36,536 nt of DNA from Chitinophagales bacterium 65-1 (GTDB taxonomy: Bacteria > Bacteroidota > Bacteroidia > Chitinophagales > Chitinophagaceae), in assembly GCA_002050465.1 (NCBI GenBank), contig MWYX01000037.1, positions 1-36,536 on the forward strand, given 5' to 3'. A model generated the notes under the pieces. The model was not told the DNA's origin and did not search any database. It saw only the letters and a list, made by a program, of their open reading frames with translations. This document shows positions 1-7,872 of the stretch, piece after piece. Both the position numbers and the translations under genes were made by a program. How positions within the stretch are numbered: position 1 is the first letter of the stretch; every line of letters begins with the position of its first letter.

Positions 1-699
1 TACGCCGGTAGCATTTACTACCGCTTTCGTATTGACATGATATTTGTTTCCCGATTCCTCATCCTGAATTACTGCTCCATTTATTTTTTGATCTTCACCT
101 TTTAATAAAGTTATAACCTTCATATAATTAATTGCGCATCCTCCATTTTCAAGAATACTTTGCACAAGGTTAATGGCAAGCCGTGAATCATCGAACTGTC
201 CATCATGATATAATACACCGCCCAATAAACCGTCAGTCTTAATACCTGGGATACTTTCAATTGTTTTTTTCCGGGAGATAAACAAAGAAGAGCCGAGAGT
301 TAATTTTCCTGAGATCCAGTCGTACAGTTTCAATCCCATTGTATATTTCAACATATCCCAATAATTATATATGGGAATTATAAAGGTTTGATTTTTTACC
401 AGATGTGGTGCATTACGGGTTAACAATCCTCTCTCCACGCTTGCTTCACGCACTAACAGAATATCTCCCTGGGCCAAATATCGGACACCTCCGTGTACTA
501 ACTTGGTACTTCTGCTCGATGTTCCTTTTGCAAAATCTGATTGTTCAACCAATAAAGTTTTATAACCACGGGATACAGCATCCAAAGCCACGCCTAAGCC
601 TGTGGCACCACCGCCAATTACCAAAACATCCCAAAGCTGCTCTTGATCGTTGATTTTTTGAAGCAGATTGTCTCTTATTATAAAAGGATGAGCTGGCAA
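1..699 (-). CDS. glpD: Glycerol-3-phosphate dehydrogenase, FAD-dependent (3' part beyond window)
   Basis: Membrane-associated flavoprotein that oxidises sn-glycerol 3-phosphate to dihydroxyacetone phosphate and passes electrons to quinone. The translated N-terminal part shows the FAD-binding Rossmann motif VIGGGATGLGVALDA, then GTSSRSTKLVHGGVRYL, which is characteristic of the GlpD/GlpA family, and later a DGQFDDSRLAI block. The reading frame is open to the window edge, so the gene is cut at its 3' end. The start is uncertain: the frame is open back to a stop near 757 but contains no ATG. The TTG at 699-697 is taken here, and another TTG lies at 744-742. The only nearby ATG (770-768) is in a different frame and meets a stop after 17 codons. 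A DeoR-family regulator is divergent, which fits glycerol regulation. Product is secure; the start is not. Confidence 0.88.
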   Translation of the reverse strand, partial: MPAHPFIIRDNLLQKINDQEQLWDVLVIGGGATGLGVALDAVSRGYKTLLVEQSDFAKGTSSRSTKLVHGGVRYLAQGDILLVREASVERGLLTRNAPHLVKNQTFIIPIYNYWDMLKYTMGLKLYDWISGKLTLGSSLFISRKKTIESIPGIKTDGLLGGVLYHDGQFDDSRLAINLVQSILENGGCAINYMKVITLLKGEDQKINGAVIQDEESGNKYHVNTKAVVNATGV

Positions 700-779
700 A
701 GAGTTAGTAATTTTAGTTATAAGATTTGAAAGATAACGATACAAATCAAAAGCAATTTATAAAAATTCATCCTATAAAT

Positions 780-796
780 CGAAACTAAACGAAACT
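780..796. promoter_or_regulatory. Candidate DeoR-family operator: two CGAAACT repeats
   Basis: The motif CGAAACT occurs twice with 10-base spacing (780-786 and 790-796), roughly one helical turn, in the gap between glpD and the divergent DeoR-family gene. On the other strand it reads AGTTTCG twice. Repeated TTTCG-type half sites are common for DeoR-family regulators, so this is a plausible operator. The assignment is inference from position and spacing only. Confidence 0.35.
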
Positions 797-884
797 ATTT
801 ATCCCCATTTTTTATTTTTTAGAAATACTAAACTGATTTTTGTATGTACTTTGCAAATAAATTAGCATTATTTATAATACCGGA

Positions 885-1649
885 ATGAGCACGCTTACAC
901 AAAGGCATGAATATATTATTACCAAGCTTAAAAATGAGGGAATTGTAAAAGTTTTAGATCTATGTGAGGAACTAGATGTATCATCGGTAACAATACGAAA
1001 GGATTTAAAGATACTTGAAGATAAAAAATTGCTATTTCGTACACATGGTGGAGGTACAAAAAGTAATCCTTACACAGCTGACCGGCCAGTAAACGAAAAA
1101 GAAAAAATAAATCCTGAAGAAAAATCAAGAATTGGTATGGCTGCTGCTGGTTTGATTCAGCCAAACGATTGTATTATAATAGCCTCAGGTACTACCGTTT
1201 TATCACTGGCAAAAAATATACATACGGAAGAAAACCTTACCGTTATTACAGCAGCCCTAAATATTGCAACAGAACTTATGCATAACAATCGTATAGAATT
1301 AATACAATTGGGCGGTATATTAAGAAAAAGTTCTTCGTCTGTTACCGGTATATATGCTGAGAAAATACTTGAAGATTTTTCCTGCAGTAAACTTTTTTTA
1401 GGAGTAGATGGAATTGATGTGGACTTTGGATTGACAACAACCAATATCATGGAAGCCCAGCTAAACCGGAAAATGATTGAAACAGCACAGAAAACTATTG
1501 TACTGGCAGATTCCAGTAAGTTCGGGAAAAGAGGTTTTGGTAAGATCTGCAAAATTGAAGATATTGAACAGATAATTACAGATAGTAGTATCTCCGATCA
1601 CATGGTTGAGACTCTGAAAAGTATGGGAATTGAGGTGACAGTAGTTTAA
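885..1649 (+). CDS. DeoR/GlpR-family transcriptional regulator
   Basis: A 254-residue repressor of the DeoR family. Residues about 5-57 form the winged helix-turn-helix, with the family signature VLDLCEELDVSSVTIRKDL followed by a THGG turn. The remainder is the DeoRC sugar-phosphate sensor domain: IASGTTVLSLA near residue 100, LGGILRKSSSSVTG near 141, FLGVDGID near 171 and ADSSKFGKRGFGKI near 208. Length is normal for the family. It is transcribed divergently from glpD across a short gap holding a direct CGAAACT repeat, so the natural hypothesis is a GlpR-like repressor relieved by glycerol 3-phosphate. The ligand cannot be read from sequence, so no symbol is given. It converges on mnmE with a 49-base gap and no obvious terminator. 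Confidence 0.93.
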   Translation: MSTLTQRHEYIITKLKNEGIVKVLDLCEELDVSSVTIRKDLKILEDKKLLFRTHGGGTKSNPYTADRPVNEKEKINPEEKSRIGMAAAGLIQPNDCIIIASGTTVLSLAKNIHTEENLTVITAALNIATELMHNNRIELIQLGGILRKSSSSVTGIYAEKILEDFSCSKLFLGVDGIDVDFGLTTTNIMEAQLNRKMIETAQKTIVLADSSKFGKRGFGKICKIEDIEQIITDSSISDHMVETLKSMGIEVTVV

Positions 1650-1698
1650 TTAATAAGTAAGAGGCTATGATGATAAAGCGATTAAATGATACCTGACC

Positions 1699-3078
1699 TT
1701 ACTTTCCGATACAAAATTTACTAAAGATATAATCAAGCCTGTCTTCGTTTGTTATTTCCCCGGTTATCTCTCCAAGATAATAGAGGCAACGCCTGATGTC
1801 CAGGGCTAATAAGTCCCCTGAAATATTATCCTGCATCCCTATCTTAATATCTTTTAAAGATGCATCAACCTGTTGCAACGCCTCATAGTGCCGGCTGTTG
1901 GTTACTATTATGTTCTCTGTAAGGTTTTTGTTTTCTGTAACGGATAAAAATAATTTGCTTTTCAATTCCTCTATTCCTGTTTTTTCCTTTGCAGAAATAA
2001 AAAGCACATTCGGGTTGTTATAGCTATTTGGCTGATCAGCATTTAAAGTATCTGCTTTATTACCTGCCAGAATAAATTTTTTACCTTGATCAGAAAGATC
2101 TTTACTAATTGTTTCCAGTTCGTTCTTATCAAAAACATTTACATCAAATACATACAATACTATATCCGCTTCTTTTATTTTTTCAAGGCTTTTTATTACA
2201 CCCATATTTTCTATAACATCAGCGCTATGTTCTCTTATCCCTGCAGTGTCTATCAGGCGAAATAAAATTCCGTTGATGTTAATTATCTCTTCAATTGTGT
2301 CCCGGGTAGTTCCTGCAATCTCGCTAACAATTGCTCTATTTTCATTCAACAAAGTATTAAGCAAGGTTGATTTGCCCGCATTTGGTTTACCTACAATAGC
2401 AACGCTTACGCCATTTTTTACCACGTTGCCGAGTGTAAAGGAATCCAGTAAACTTCCTGTTGATGCTGCAATTTGTTCTATTAATTCTATAAATCTTCTC
2501 CTGTCAGCAAATTCAACATCTTCTTCGCTGAAATCCAGCTCCAATTCTATTAGAGAAGAAAATTGAATAAGCTGTTCACGAAGATCTCTTAATAATTGAG
2601 AAAACCCGCCCCGCATATTATGTAAGGCAGCATTTTTGGAAGCATCTGTATTACTTGCAATAAGATCAGCTACTGCTTCTGCCTGAGTGAGATCTAATTT
2701 CCCGTTTAAAAAAGCTCTTTGTGTAAATTCACCGGGTTTGGCAATACGTGCGCCCCTGCCAATTATGGATCGTATAACCTGCTCCTGTACAAAAGCAGAA
2801 CCATGACAACTAATTTCTACAACATCTTCCCCGGTATAAGATGCAGGGTTTTTGTATAACGAGATAACTACTTCATCCAGCATTTTACCTTCATCTTTTA
2901 AATAACCTACATGAAGTGTATGGGAAGGCTGTGTTGAAAGATCTTTGGAAGGAAATATCTGGTTGGCAATATCAATAGCATTTGTACCGGTTAACCGTAT
3001 TACTCCTACCGCTCCTATACCGGGTGGCGTAGCTATAGCAACAATAGTATCGTGCCAACCTGATAGTTTATTTTTCAT
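1699..3078 (-). CDS. mnmE: tRNA uridine-5-carboxymethylaminomethyl modification GTPase MnmE
   Basis: With MnmG this GTPase makes the cmnm5 modification at U34 of certain tRNAs in the cytoplasm. The 459-residue protein has all the family landmarks: an N-terminal folate-binding domain beginning DTIVAIATPPG, then the G domain with P-loop GKPNAGKS at 230-237, TTRD at 257-260, DTAG at 277-280 and NKAD at 340-343, and the C-terminal CIGK whose cysteine (456) is the conserved one. Length is typical. It lies downstream of tonB but is separated from it by a terminator and has its own TATCTTTG promoter box almost touching the ATG, so it is probably a single-gene transcript. Confidence 0.97.
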   Translation of the reverse strand: MKNKLSGWHDTIVAIATPPGIGAVGVIRLTGTNAIDIANQIFPSKDLSTQPSHTLHVGYLKDEGKMLDEVVISLYKNPASYTGEDVVEISCHGSAFVQEQVIRSIIGRGARIAKPGEFTQRAFLNGKLDLTQAEAVADLIASNTDASKNAALHNMRGGFSQLLRDLREQLIQFSSLIELELDFSEEDVEFADRRRFIELIEQIAASTGSLLDSFTLGNVVKNGVSVAIVGKPNAGKSTLLNTLLNENRAIVSEIAGTTRDTIEEIININGILFRLIDTAGIREHSADVIENMGVIKSLEKIKEADIVLYVFDVNVFDKNELETISKDLSDQGKKFILAGNKADTLNADQPNSYNNPNVLFISAKEKTGIEELKSKLFLSVTENKNLTENIIVTNSRHYEALQQVDASLKDIKIGMQDNISGDLLALDIRRCLYYLGEITGEITNEDRLDYIFSKFCIGK

Positions 3079-3083
3079 AAGAA

Positions 3084-3091
3084 CAAAGATA
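3084..3091 (-). promoter_or_regulatory. Bacteroidota -7 box (TATCTTTG) of mnmE
   Basis: A perfect match to the TAnnTTTG -7 element used by Bacteroidota housekeeping sigma factor. It ends only five bases before the mnmE ATG, so transcription would begin at or next to the start codon and the message would be leaderless or nearly so. No clear TTG -33 element is visible at the expected spacing. Confidence 0.45.
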
Positions 3092-3203
3092 CCTTAGCTG
3101 TTTAAAATGATTATAATTAAGATGATGTCAGGTTAGCATAAAGCTAATGGAAACTAAAGCCTGCCCTCCTCACCGACCGGGAGTTGTTGTAGATGGTGGG
3201 TAT

Positions 3204-3232
3204 AAAAAAAACCGCTGCAAAATTGCAACGGT
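3204..3232 (-). terminator. Rho-independent terminator after tonB
   Basis: On the minus strand a 9-bp stem (ACCGTTGCA with TGCAGCGGT, one G-U pair) closes a four-base ATTT loop and is followed directly by a run of T residues. It lies about 20 bases after the tonB stop codon and ends the exbB-exbD-exbD-tonB operon, separating it from mnmE. Confidence 0.85.
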
Positions 3233-3252
3233 CAATATTATTTAAAGTTAAA

Positions 3253-4077
3253 CTACTGATCCTGTATTGTAAACGTTACGGGCTGCTCACGGTATGCATT
3301 TACCTGCCTGCCGTTTTGCTGGGCCGGCTTCCATGGGGGTCCTTTACGAATTGCGTTTACTGAAATTTCTGCCAGCTTTGTTCCTTTCATGGTGGTGGCT
3401 TCCACATTACTTACAGTACCATCTTTAGATACAATAAATCTAACCCGGCAAGTACCTGATTCACCTGCTTCTGTAAGTTCATCAATATTTGCCTCAATGG
3501 CCTTTTTTACGTACCTGGCCCATCCTGCATCTCCACCCGGAAATGAGGCTTCTATTTCTACTTTTGTAAATACTTTATCTTCATCTTCGGCAACTACTTT
3601 CGGCGCTTCTACAACCTGCGATTTTTCTTCTACAGGAGGAGCTACTATACCTACATCTTTAACTCCTTCCACCGTTTTTACATCAACCTTCGCCTCTTCT
3701 AACTTTTCATTTTCAACCGGTGGCTTTACTACTTCCTCATCTTTTACAATTTTTGGAGGGGTAAATTGTATAGTTTGTATTGGTGGTGGTGGTGGTAATT
3801 TTGGCGGAGGAGGTGGCGGTGGTGGTGGCTTCTCTTCTTTCGGAGCCTCTTCCAATGAAAGGTCTTTTACCTCCAACGTCGTTGCGCTGGCATCTTCAAT
3901 ATTTTTTGCAATAACACTACCCACAAATATTAATAAGGCTAAGGAAGCTGTTATTATAAGCGCCAGTCCTATTCTTTTGTTATAGGTTTTGCGCAATTCA
4001 TAAGCGCCATACTCCTTGTTCTTGCCTTCAAACAGGATATCAAGAATATCCGCACTTAGTATTTTATTAGTTTCCAT
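3253..4077 (-). CDS. TonB family energy transducer
   Basis: Links the inner-membrane ExbB/ExbD motor to TonB-dependent outer-membrane receptors. The 274-residue protein has a cytoplasmic N-terminus containing the ELRKTYNKR segment usual in Bacteroidota TonB, one membrane helix at about 35-57, a long proline-rich periplasmic spacer with a run of nine prolines near residue 85, a Val/Glu/Lys-rich stretch, and a C-terminal TonB domain from about 175. That domain includes the FPGG, RYVKKAIEAN, CRVRFIVSKDGTVSNV and WKPAQQNGR elements; the protein ends YREQPVTFTIQDQ. It is last in an operon after exbB and two exbD genes (gaps of 45-58 bases) and is followed by a strong terminator. The role is clear; which receptors it serves is not. 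Confidence 0.93.
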   Translation of the reverse strand: METNKILSADILDILFEGKNKEYGAYELRKTYNKRIGLALIITASLALLIFVGSVIAKNIEDASATTLEVKDLSLEEAPKEEKPPPPPPPPPKLPPPPPIQTIQFTPPKIVKDEEVVKPPVENEKLEEAKVDVKTVEGVKDVGIVAPPVEEKSQVVEAPKVVAEDEDKVFTKVEIEASFPGGDAGWARYVKKAIEANIDELTEAGESGTCRVRFIVSKDGTVSNVEATTMKGTKLAEISVNAIRKGPPWKPAQQNGRQVNAYREQPVTFTIQDQ

Positions 4078-4122
4078 TTTTACTCTTTTTTATTAGATAC
4101 ATAAAATGAAATAATCCATAAA

Positions 4123-4656
4123 TTATTTTATACCACCGGCCTGCTCTGTCATCTGTATAAGTTTGTATTCATCATCAGTTGGATCTATCATGGAATATCT
4201 TTTTATATCATTAATTGCCATCTCATCCAGTATATCCACAGCATTTTTATAAGTAGCATCCTTATCCGGCTTTATGGTTATATAAAAATCATCTACAGGA
4301 GTAATTTTCTTTTTATCTAAAATTATTTTCCTGATATCTTTATAACCGCTGGTTTGCAGCTTTGTGGGATCGCTGCCAAAATAATAATATACCACATCAC
4401 ATTTACCCATCATAATAGTGAGGGCGCCGGATTCTTTAACCTTATTTAATTCATCAGGCTTATCAGTATCTTTTGGCATATTAAGGTTCATTGCCGTTGG
4501 CTGTGCCATCGTAGTGGTAAAGATGAAAAAGGTAATAAGGAGAAAGCCCAGATCTACCATGGGAGTAAGATCCACCCTTGTAGAAAGCTTTTTACCTTTT
4601 TTTACTCCAGGCCCTTTTTTGTGCCCGCCCCCACTTTTCGCTTCCATTTCTGCCAT
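4123..4656 (-). CDS. exbD: ExbD/TolR family biopolymer transport protein (second copy)
   Basis: Inner-membrane subunit of the proton-driven ExbB-ExbD motor. The 177-residue protein starts with a basic, glycine-rich cytoplasmic tail and has one membrane helix at about 33-51 with the sequence DLTPMVDLGFLLITFFIF. Asp35 in this helix corresponds to the proton-carrying aspartate of the family. A periplasmic domain follows, ending in an EYKLIQMTEQAG region. It sits between the other exbD and tonB with gaps of 45 bases on each side. The two ExbD proteins differ markedly, which suggests a hetero-oligomeric motor; paired exbD genes are common in Bacteroidota. Confidence 0.92.
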   Translation of the reverse strand: MAEMEAKSGGGHKKGPGVKKGKKLSTRVDLTPMVDLGFLLITFFIFTTTMAQPTAMNLNMPKDTDKPDELNKVKESGALTIMMGKCDVVYYYFGSDPTKLQTSGYKDIRKIILDKKKITPVDDFYITIKPDKDATYKNAVDILDEMAINDIKRYSMIDPTDDEYKLIQMTEQAGGIK

Positions 4657-4701
4657 TGTAGTAAGATTTAAATTTTAAAAATATTATACAAATTATGTTT
4701 G

Positions 4702-5352
4702 TTATTCAGTGTCTTCACCGCCCGCAAGTGCTTTCTTTTCAAGTTCGCTGCCTTCCGGTATTCCCTCAGGACTGGTTACCAGTTGATACTTAAATATTTC
4801 ATTCTTTTTGAAAGAATTTATCACATCCCTGAACAAAGAGTACTTGGAATTGTTATCCCCTTTTATCAAAAAATTTATCTTTTTGCCCTTGTATGCATTT
4901 ACAGCAGCATTTATCCATGCCTGCAACTCATTATTTGTACTATCAACCGGAACGCCGGTTACTTTTACACTTTTCAGGTTTTCCGGTTTTACCCTAATGA
5001 ATTGTGTTAATTGGTTTAATGGCGTACCCACAAACATAGACTTCTTAAAAAGTGCTTTATCATCAGCGGTTAAATTAAGATTGCGGGCAGTTGATAATTC
5101 CTCGATCACATCGTCTTTCATATCATCACTCATCTCAATAAACACCTGCCCCTCTTTACTTATAGAAACCAGGAAAGCATCACTTTGCGGAGCTGCTTTT
5201 GAAGCCACTGAACTCGGCGGGGAAACCTCTACAGCTTCCGCTGGCTTAAACTCTGTCGCTAATATAAAAAATGCTAACAAAAGGAATGCAACATCGCACA
5301 TAGCCGTCATATCAATGTTGGTATTTCCCCTTTTTACTTTGGCTCTTCCCAT
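4702..5352 (-). CDS. exbD: ExbD/TolR family biopolymer transport protein (first copy)
   Basis: The larger of the two ExbD-like proteins, 216 residues. It begins with a short basic tail, then a membrane helix at about 15-32 containing DMTAMCDVAFLLLAFFI, in which Asp20 is the expected proton-binding residue. The periplasmic part is longer than in a typical ExbD and carries a central insertion around residues 75-115 (DDVIEELSTARNLNLTADDK) before the usual C-terminal fold. The C-terminus is rich in Glu, Lys and Gly. It lies 58 bases after exbB and 45 bases before the second exbD, all probably on one transcript. Confidence 0.92.
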   Translation of the reverse strand: MGRAKVKRGNTNIDMTAMCDVAFLLLAFFILATEFKPAEAVEVSPPSSVASKAAPQSDAFLVSISKEGQVFIEMSDDMKDDVIEELSTARNLNLTADDKALFKKSMFVGTPLNQLTQFIRVKPENLKSVKVTGVPVDSTNNELQAWINAAVNAYKGKKINFLIKGDNNSKYSLFRDVINSFKKNEIFKYQLVTSPEGIPEGSELEKKALAGGEDTE

Positions 5353-5410
5353 TACTTTGTTTTTATTTTATTAGATACAACATTTAAAGATTTCCATACT
5401 TCACACATGC

Positions 5411-6262
5411 TTATTTATACAACGAAGCAAAACTTTGTGTTAAAGTAAAGCCGGATTCATCAATACCATAAGTAATACTGTCAATTTTAGTGGTAAACAT
5501 ATTATAGGTAATAATAGCAATAGCAGAGGTACCGATACCTAATGCCGTATTATACAAAGCCTCGGAAATACCTTTTGATAATTCCCGTGCTGCTTCACCC
5601 CCACCTGATTCACCCAGGTTACTAAAGGAACGTATCATACCAATTACTGTTCCCAGCAATCCTAACAAGGTAGCAACTGATGCAATTGTAGAAAGGAAGA
5701 CAAGATTTTTTTCCAACATAGGTAATTCCAGCGCCGTAGCTTCTTCTACTTCTTTTTGGATGGCCAAAACTTTTTGTTCTGTATTAAGATCGCCGGCAGT
5801 AATCATTTCTTTGTATTTACGAAGGCCGGCCTTCATTACATTACCAACAGAACCCTTTTGCCTGTCGCATTCTGCAAGTGCAGCATCAACATTTTTATTA
5901 GCCAGATTATATTGAACCTTCCTTATAAAATCAGCAATAGATCCACGGCCCGTTGCTTTGATTACAGTTAACATTCTTTCGATAACAAAAGTAACTACCA
6001 CCAAAAAACAACCTATCAATATTGGTACAATTATACCGCCCTCATACATTTTTGAAAATGCGGTTTTAGGACCTTTGTGATCGGGCCAGAAGCCGCCTGC
6101 AGGATCAGGATTTGAAAAATTTGCACTTGCCCCAATTACAAAACGCCATATAACATATCCTGCGATTATACAAACCAGGGGCGCAAGCCATGAAATAACG
6201 TTACTTGATTTTTTTGCCTGAACCGAGGTAGTGGAAGTGGTAGACCTTACTGTTTCTGCCAT
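5411..6262 (-). CDS. exbB: MotA/TolQ/ExbB proton channel family protein
   Basis: Proton-channel subunit that surrounds the ExbD helices and powers TonB. The 283-residue protein has an extra N-terminal membrane helix (about 23-45, ISWLAPLVCIIAGYVIW) in addition to the three usual ones: about 74-95 (IVPILIGCFLVVVTFVIE), about 187-211 (LVFLSTIASVATLLGLLGTV, the conserved TolQ/ExbB segment) and about 235-255 (ALYNTALGIGTSAIAIITYN). The long cytoplasmic loop between helices is as expected. It is the first gene of the operon. The 252-base gap upstream is very AT-rich and no clear TAnnTTTG box was found in it, so the promoter was not located. Confidence 0.94.
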   Translation of the reverse strand: MAETVRSTTSTTSVQAKKSSNVISWLAPLVCIIAGYVIWRFVIGASANFSNPDPAGGFWPDHKGPKTAFSKMYEGGIIVPILIGCFLVVVTFVIERMLTVIKATGRGSIADFIRKVQYNLANKNVDAALAECDRQKGSVGNVMKAGLRKYKEMITAGDLNTEQKVLAIQKEVEEATALELPMLEKNLVFLSTIASVATLLGLLGTVIGMIRSFSNLGESGGGEAARELSKGISEALYNTALGIGTSAIAIITYNMFTTKIDSITYGIDESGFTLTQSFASLYK

Positions 6263-6514
6263 GATGTTAAGTTTTTGAGTGAATTAAATTTAAGTTGTAT
6301 GTGGTTAAAAAAATTGATTGTACAATTCTAATGAAAAATATTTTTAAAATCAAAAATCATTTTAATTTTTTTTGACAGGGGCACACAAGTTAATAATTAA
6401 ATAATATAAATGTATTTCTAAAAAAAATAATTATTACTGTTTTAAAAAAATCAAAAGCCCTAACATGGCCGCAATAGCACTAACTCACGGGATAACATTA
6501 AAAACTGTTCAATA

Positions 6515-7789
6515 CTATTCATAGCGTAACGCTACTATTGGGTCAAGCTTTGATGCCTTGTAAGCCGGATACAGGCCTGCAAACAAACCAACCAGGGAAC
6601 AGACAATTATCCCTGTAATTACCCAACCCCAGGGAACCACAAACCCCGTTTTCAGCACTATCCCAAAAAGATTGCCAACTAACACACCGAGTACAATCCC
6701 AAACACCGCACCTATTAAACTAATAATAATAGATTCAAAAAGAAATTGCTGCCGGATACTCTTTTTGGTACCCCCGATCGCTTTTATCAGGCCGATTTCC
6801 CTGGTACGCTCATTTACTGCCACTAACATTATATTCATTAACCCTATAGCAGCTCCAATTAATGTTATCAATCCAATAAATGCAGCAGCCGTTGTTATGC
6901 TTCCCAGACTTTTTGTGAAAGCTTCTACAATACTGTCACTCTTATCTATAAAAAAATTATTTTCTTCAGAAAAAGCCAATTTCCTTATAGGCCTGAAAGT
7001 ACCCGTAGCCTCACCTACCGCAATATCCATGTCTTTAATATTCGGGACCATTACCCCAATATTCCAGGAGGTATTTGAAGTAGGAAAAAGTCGCCTGATA
7101 TTATTATAAGTTGTTATCACCACATTATCAGCATTTAAAAAGGCGCTTGAACCTTTGTCTTTTAAAATGCCTATTATTCTATATTTAATATTGGCAACTT
7201 TTATTATTTTGTCAACAGCCCTGGCGGGATTACCAAAAATTTTTTTTGCCACACTATTTCCCAATACACAAACACTTCTTCCGCTTTCAACATCCAGTTT
7301 ATTAAAATTTCTTCCGGCAAAAACCGTATACCCGCTTAGCCGTAAATAATTTTCATCGCCCCCCTGAACCACTACATTAGGATTGGTTTTTATTTTCTCA
7401 TTATTTACAACTACGTTCCTTGGGCCTCTTATGGAAATACTTACCATTGCCGGAAATGCAAACCTTTCTTTAAAAATTTTTGCCTGTTCGTAAGTAATTA
7501 TCTTTCCTGTATTAGATCTTTTTTCTTTTAATGCTCCCTTGGTTGTTTTTTTTACGTTGCTGTTTCTGGCACCAATCCGAACCTGACTTTCTTTAAAACG
7601 AATACTGAATGCATTTGCCCCCATTGTAGAGAAATTCTCTGTTAGACTTTGATTCATTGCTTCAATAGCAGTAATAATTCCAATTAAGGCCATTATACCA
7701 AAGGCAATGATGGCAACTGTTATACCTGTACGAAGTTTATTGCTCTTTACTGTTCGTAAGGCAAGGGAAAATGTATCAGTTGTTTGCAT
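6515..7789 (-). CDS. ABC transporter permease, MacB/FtsX type
   Basis: A 424-residue permease of the MacB type VII ABC superfamily. It has an N-terminal membrane helix (about 21-43, ITVAIIAFGIMALIGIITAI), a large periplasmic MacB_PCD domain of about 240 residues, and a C-terminal FtsX domain with three helices. These are separated by the conserved NERTREIGLIKAIGGTKKSI coupling segment, and the protein ends in the usual YPAYKASKLDPIVALRYE. Proteins of this type move lipoproteins, peptides or drugs across the envelope by mechanotransmission with an ATPase. No ATPase gene is next to it, so its partner must be elsewhere. It follows nuoN across a 76-base gap filled by a repeat hairpin and probably is not functionally tied to complex I. 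Confidence 0.92.
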   Translation of the reverse strand: MQTTDTFSLALRTVKSNKLRTGITVAIIAFGIMALIGIITAIEAMNQSLTENFSTMGANAFSIRFKESQVRIGARNSNVKKTTKGALKEKRSNTGKIITYEQAKIFKERFAFPAMVSISIRGPRNVVVNNEKIKTNPNVVVQGGDENYLRLSGYTVFAGRNFNKLDVESGRSVCVLGNSVAKKIFGNPARAVDKIIKVANIKYRIIGILKDKGSSAFLNADNVVITTYNNIRRLFPTSNTSWNIGVMVPNIKDMDIAVGEATGTFRPIRKLAFSEENNFFIDKSDSIVEAFTKSLGSITTAAAFIGLITLIGAAIGLMNIMLVAVNERTREIGLIKAIGGTKKSIRQQFLFESIIISLIGAVFGIVLGVLVGNLFGIVLKTGFVVPWGWVITGIIVCSLVGLFAGLYPAYKASKLDPIVALRYE

Positions 7790-7798
7790 TTATTAAAA

Positions 7799-7872
7799 AG
7801 TCATTAGGTCAATTGTCATTAGTAAATAAAGATAAATGATTAACCTTTGACTTAATGACTAATGACTAATAG
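7799..7872. repeat. Hairpin repeat of 7-base words between nuoN and the permease gene
   Basis: Two inverted arms, 7799-7824 and 7846-7872, separated by an AT-rich loop. The right arm reads as tandem 7-base words (TTGACTT, AATGACT, AATGACT, AAT) and the left as AGTCATT, AGGTCAA, TTGTCAT, TAG. The nuoN stop codon (7868-7866) lies inside the right arm. It could form an RNA hairpin in the nuo transcript. Confidence 0.7.

Noticed and set aside
3389-3985. Long glycine/serine-rich open frame opposite tonB
   Set aside because: It is the complement of the proline-rich TonB spacer; the glycine run mirrors the proline codons and there is no independent coding evidence.
6263-6514. Possible small RNA or hidden gene in the AT-rich gap upstream of exbB
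   Set aside because: No open frame with coding character, no GC-rich stem and no clear promoter box could be found; only AT-rich sequence is seen.
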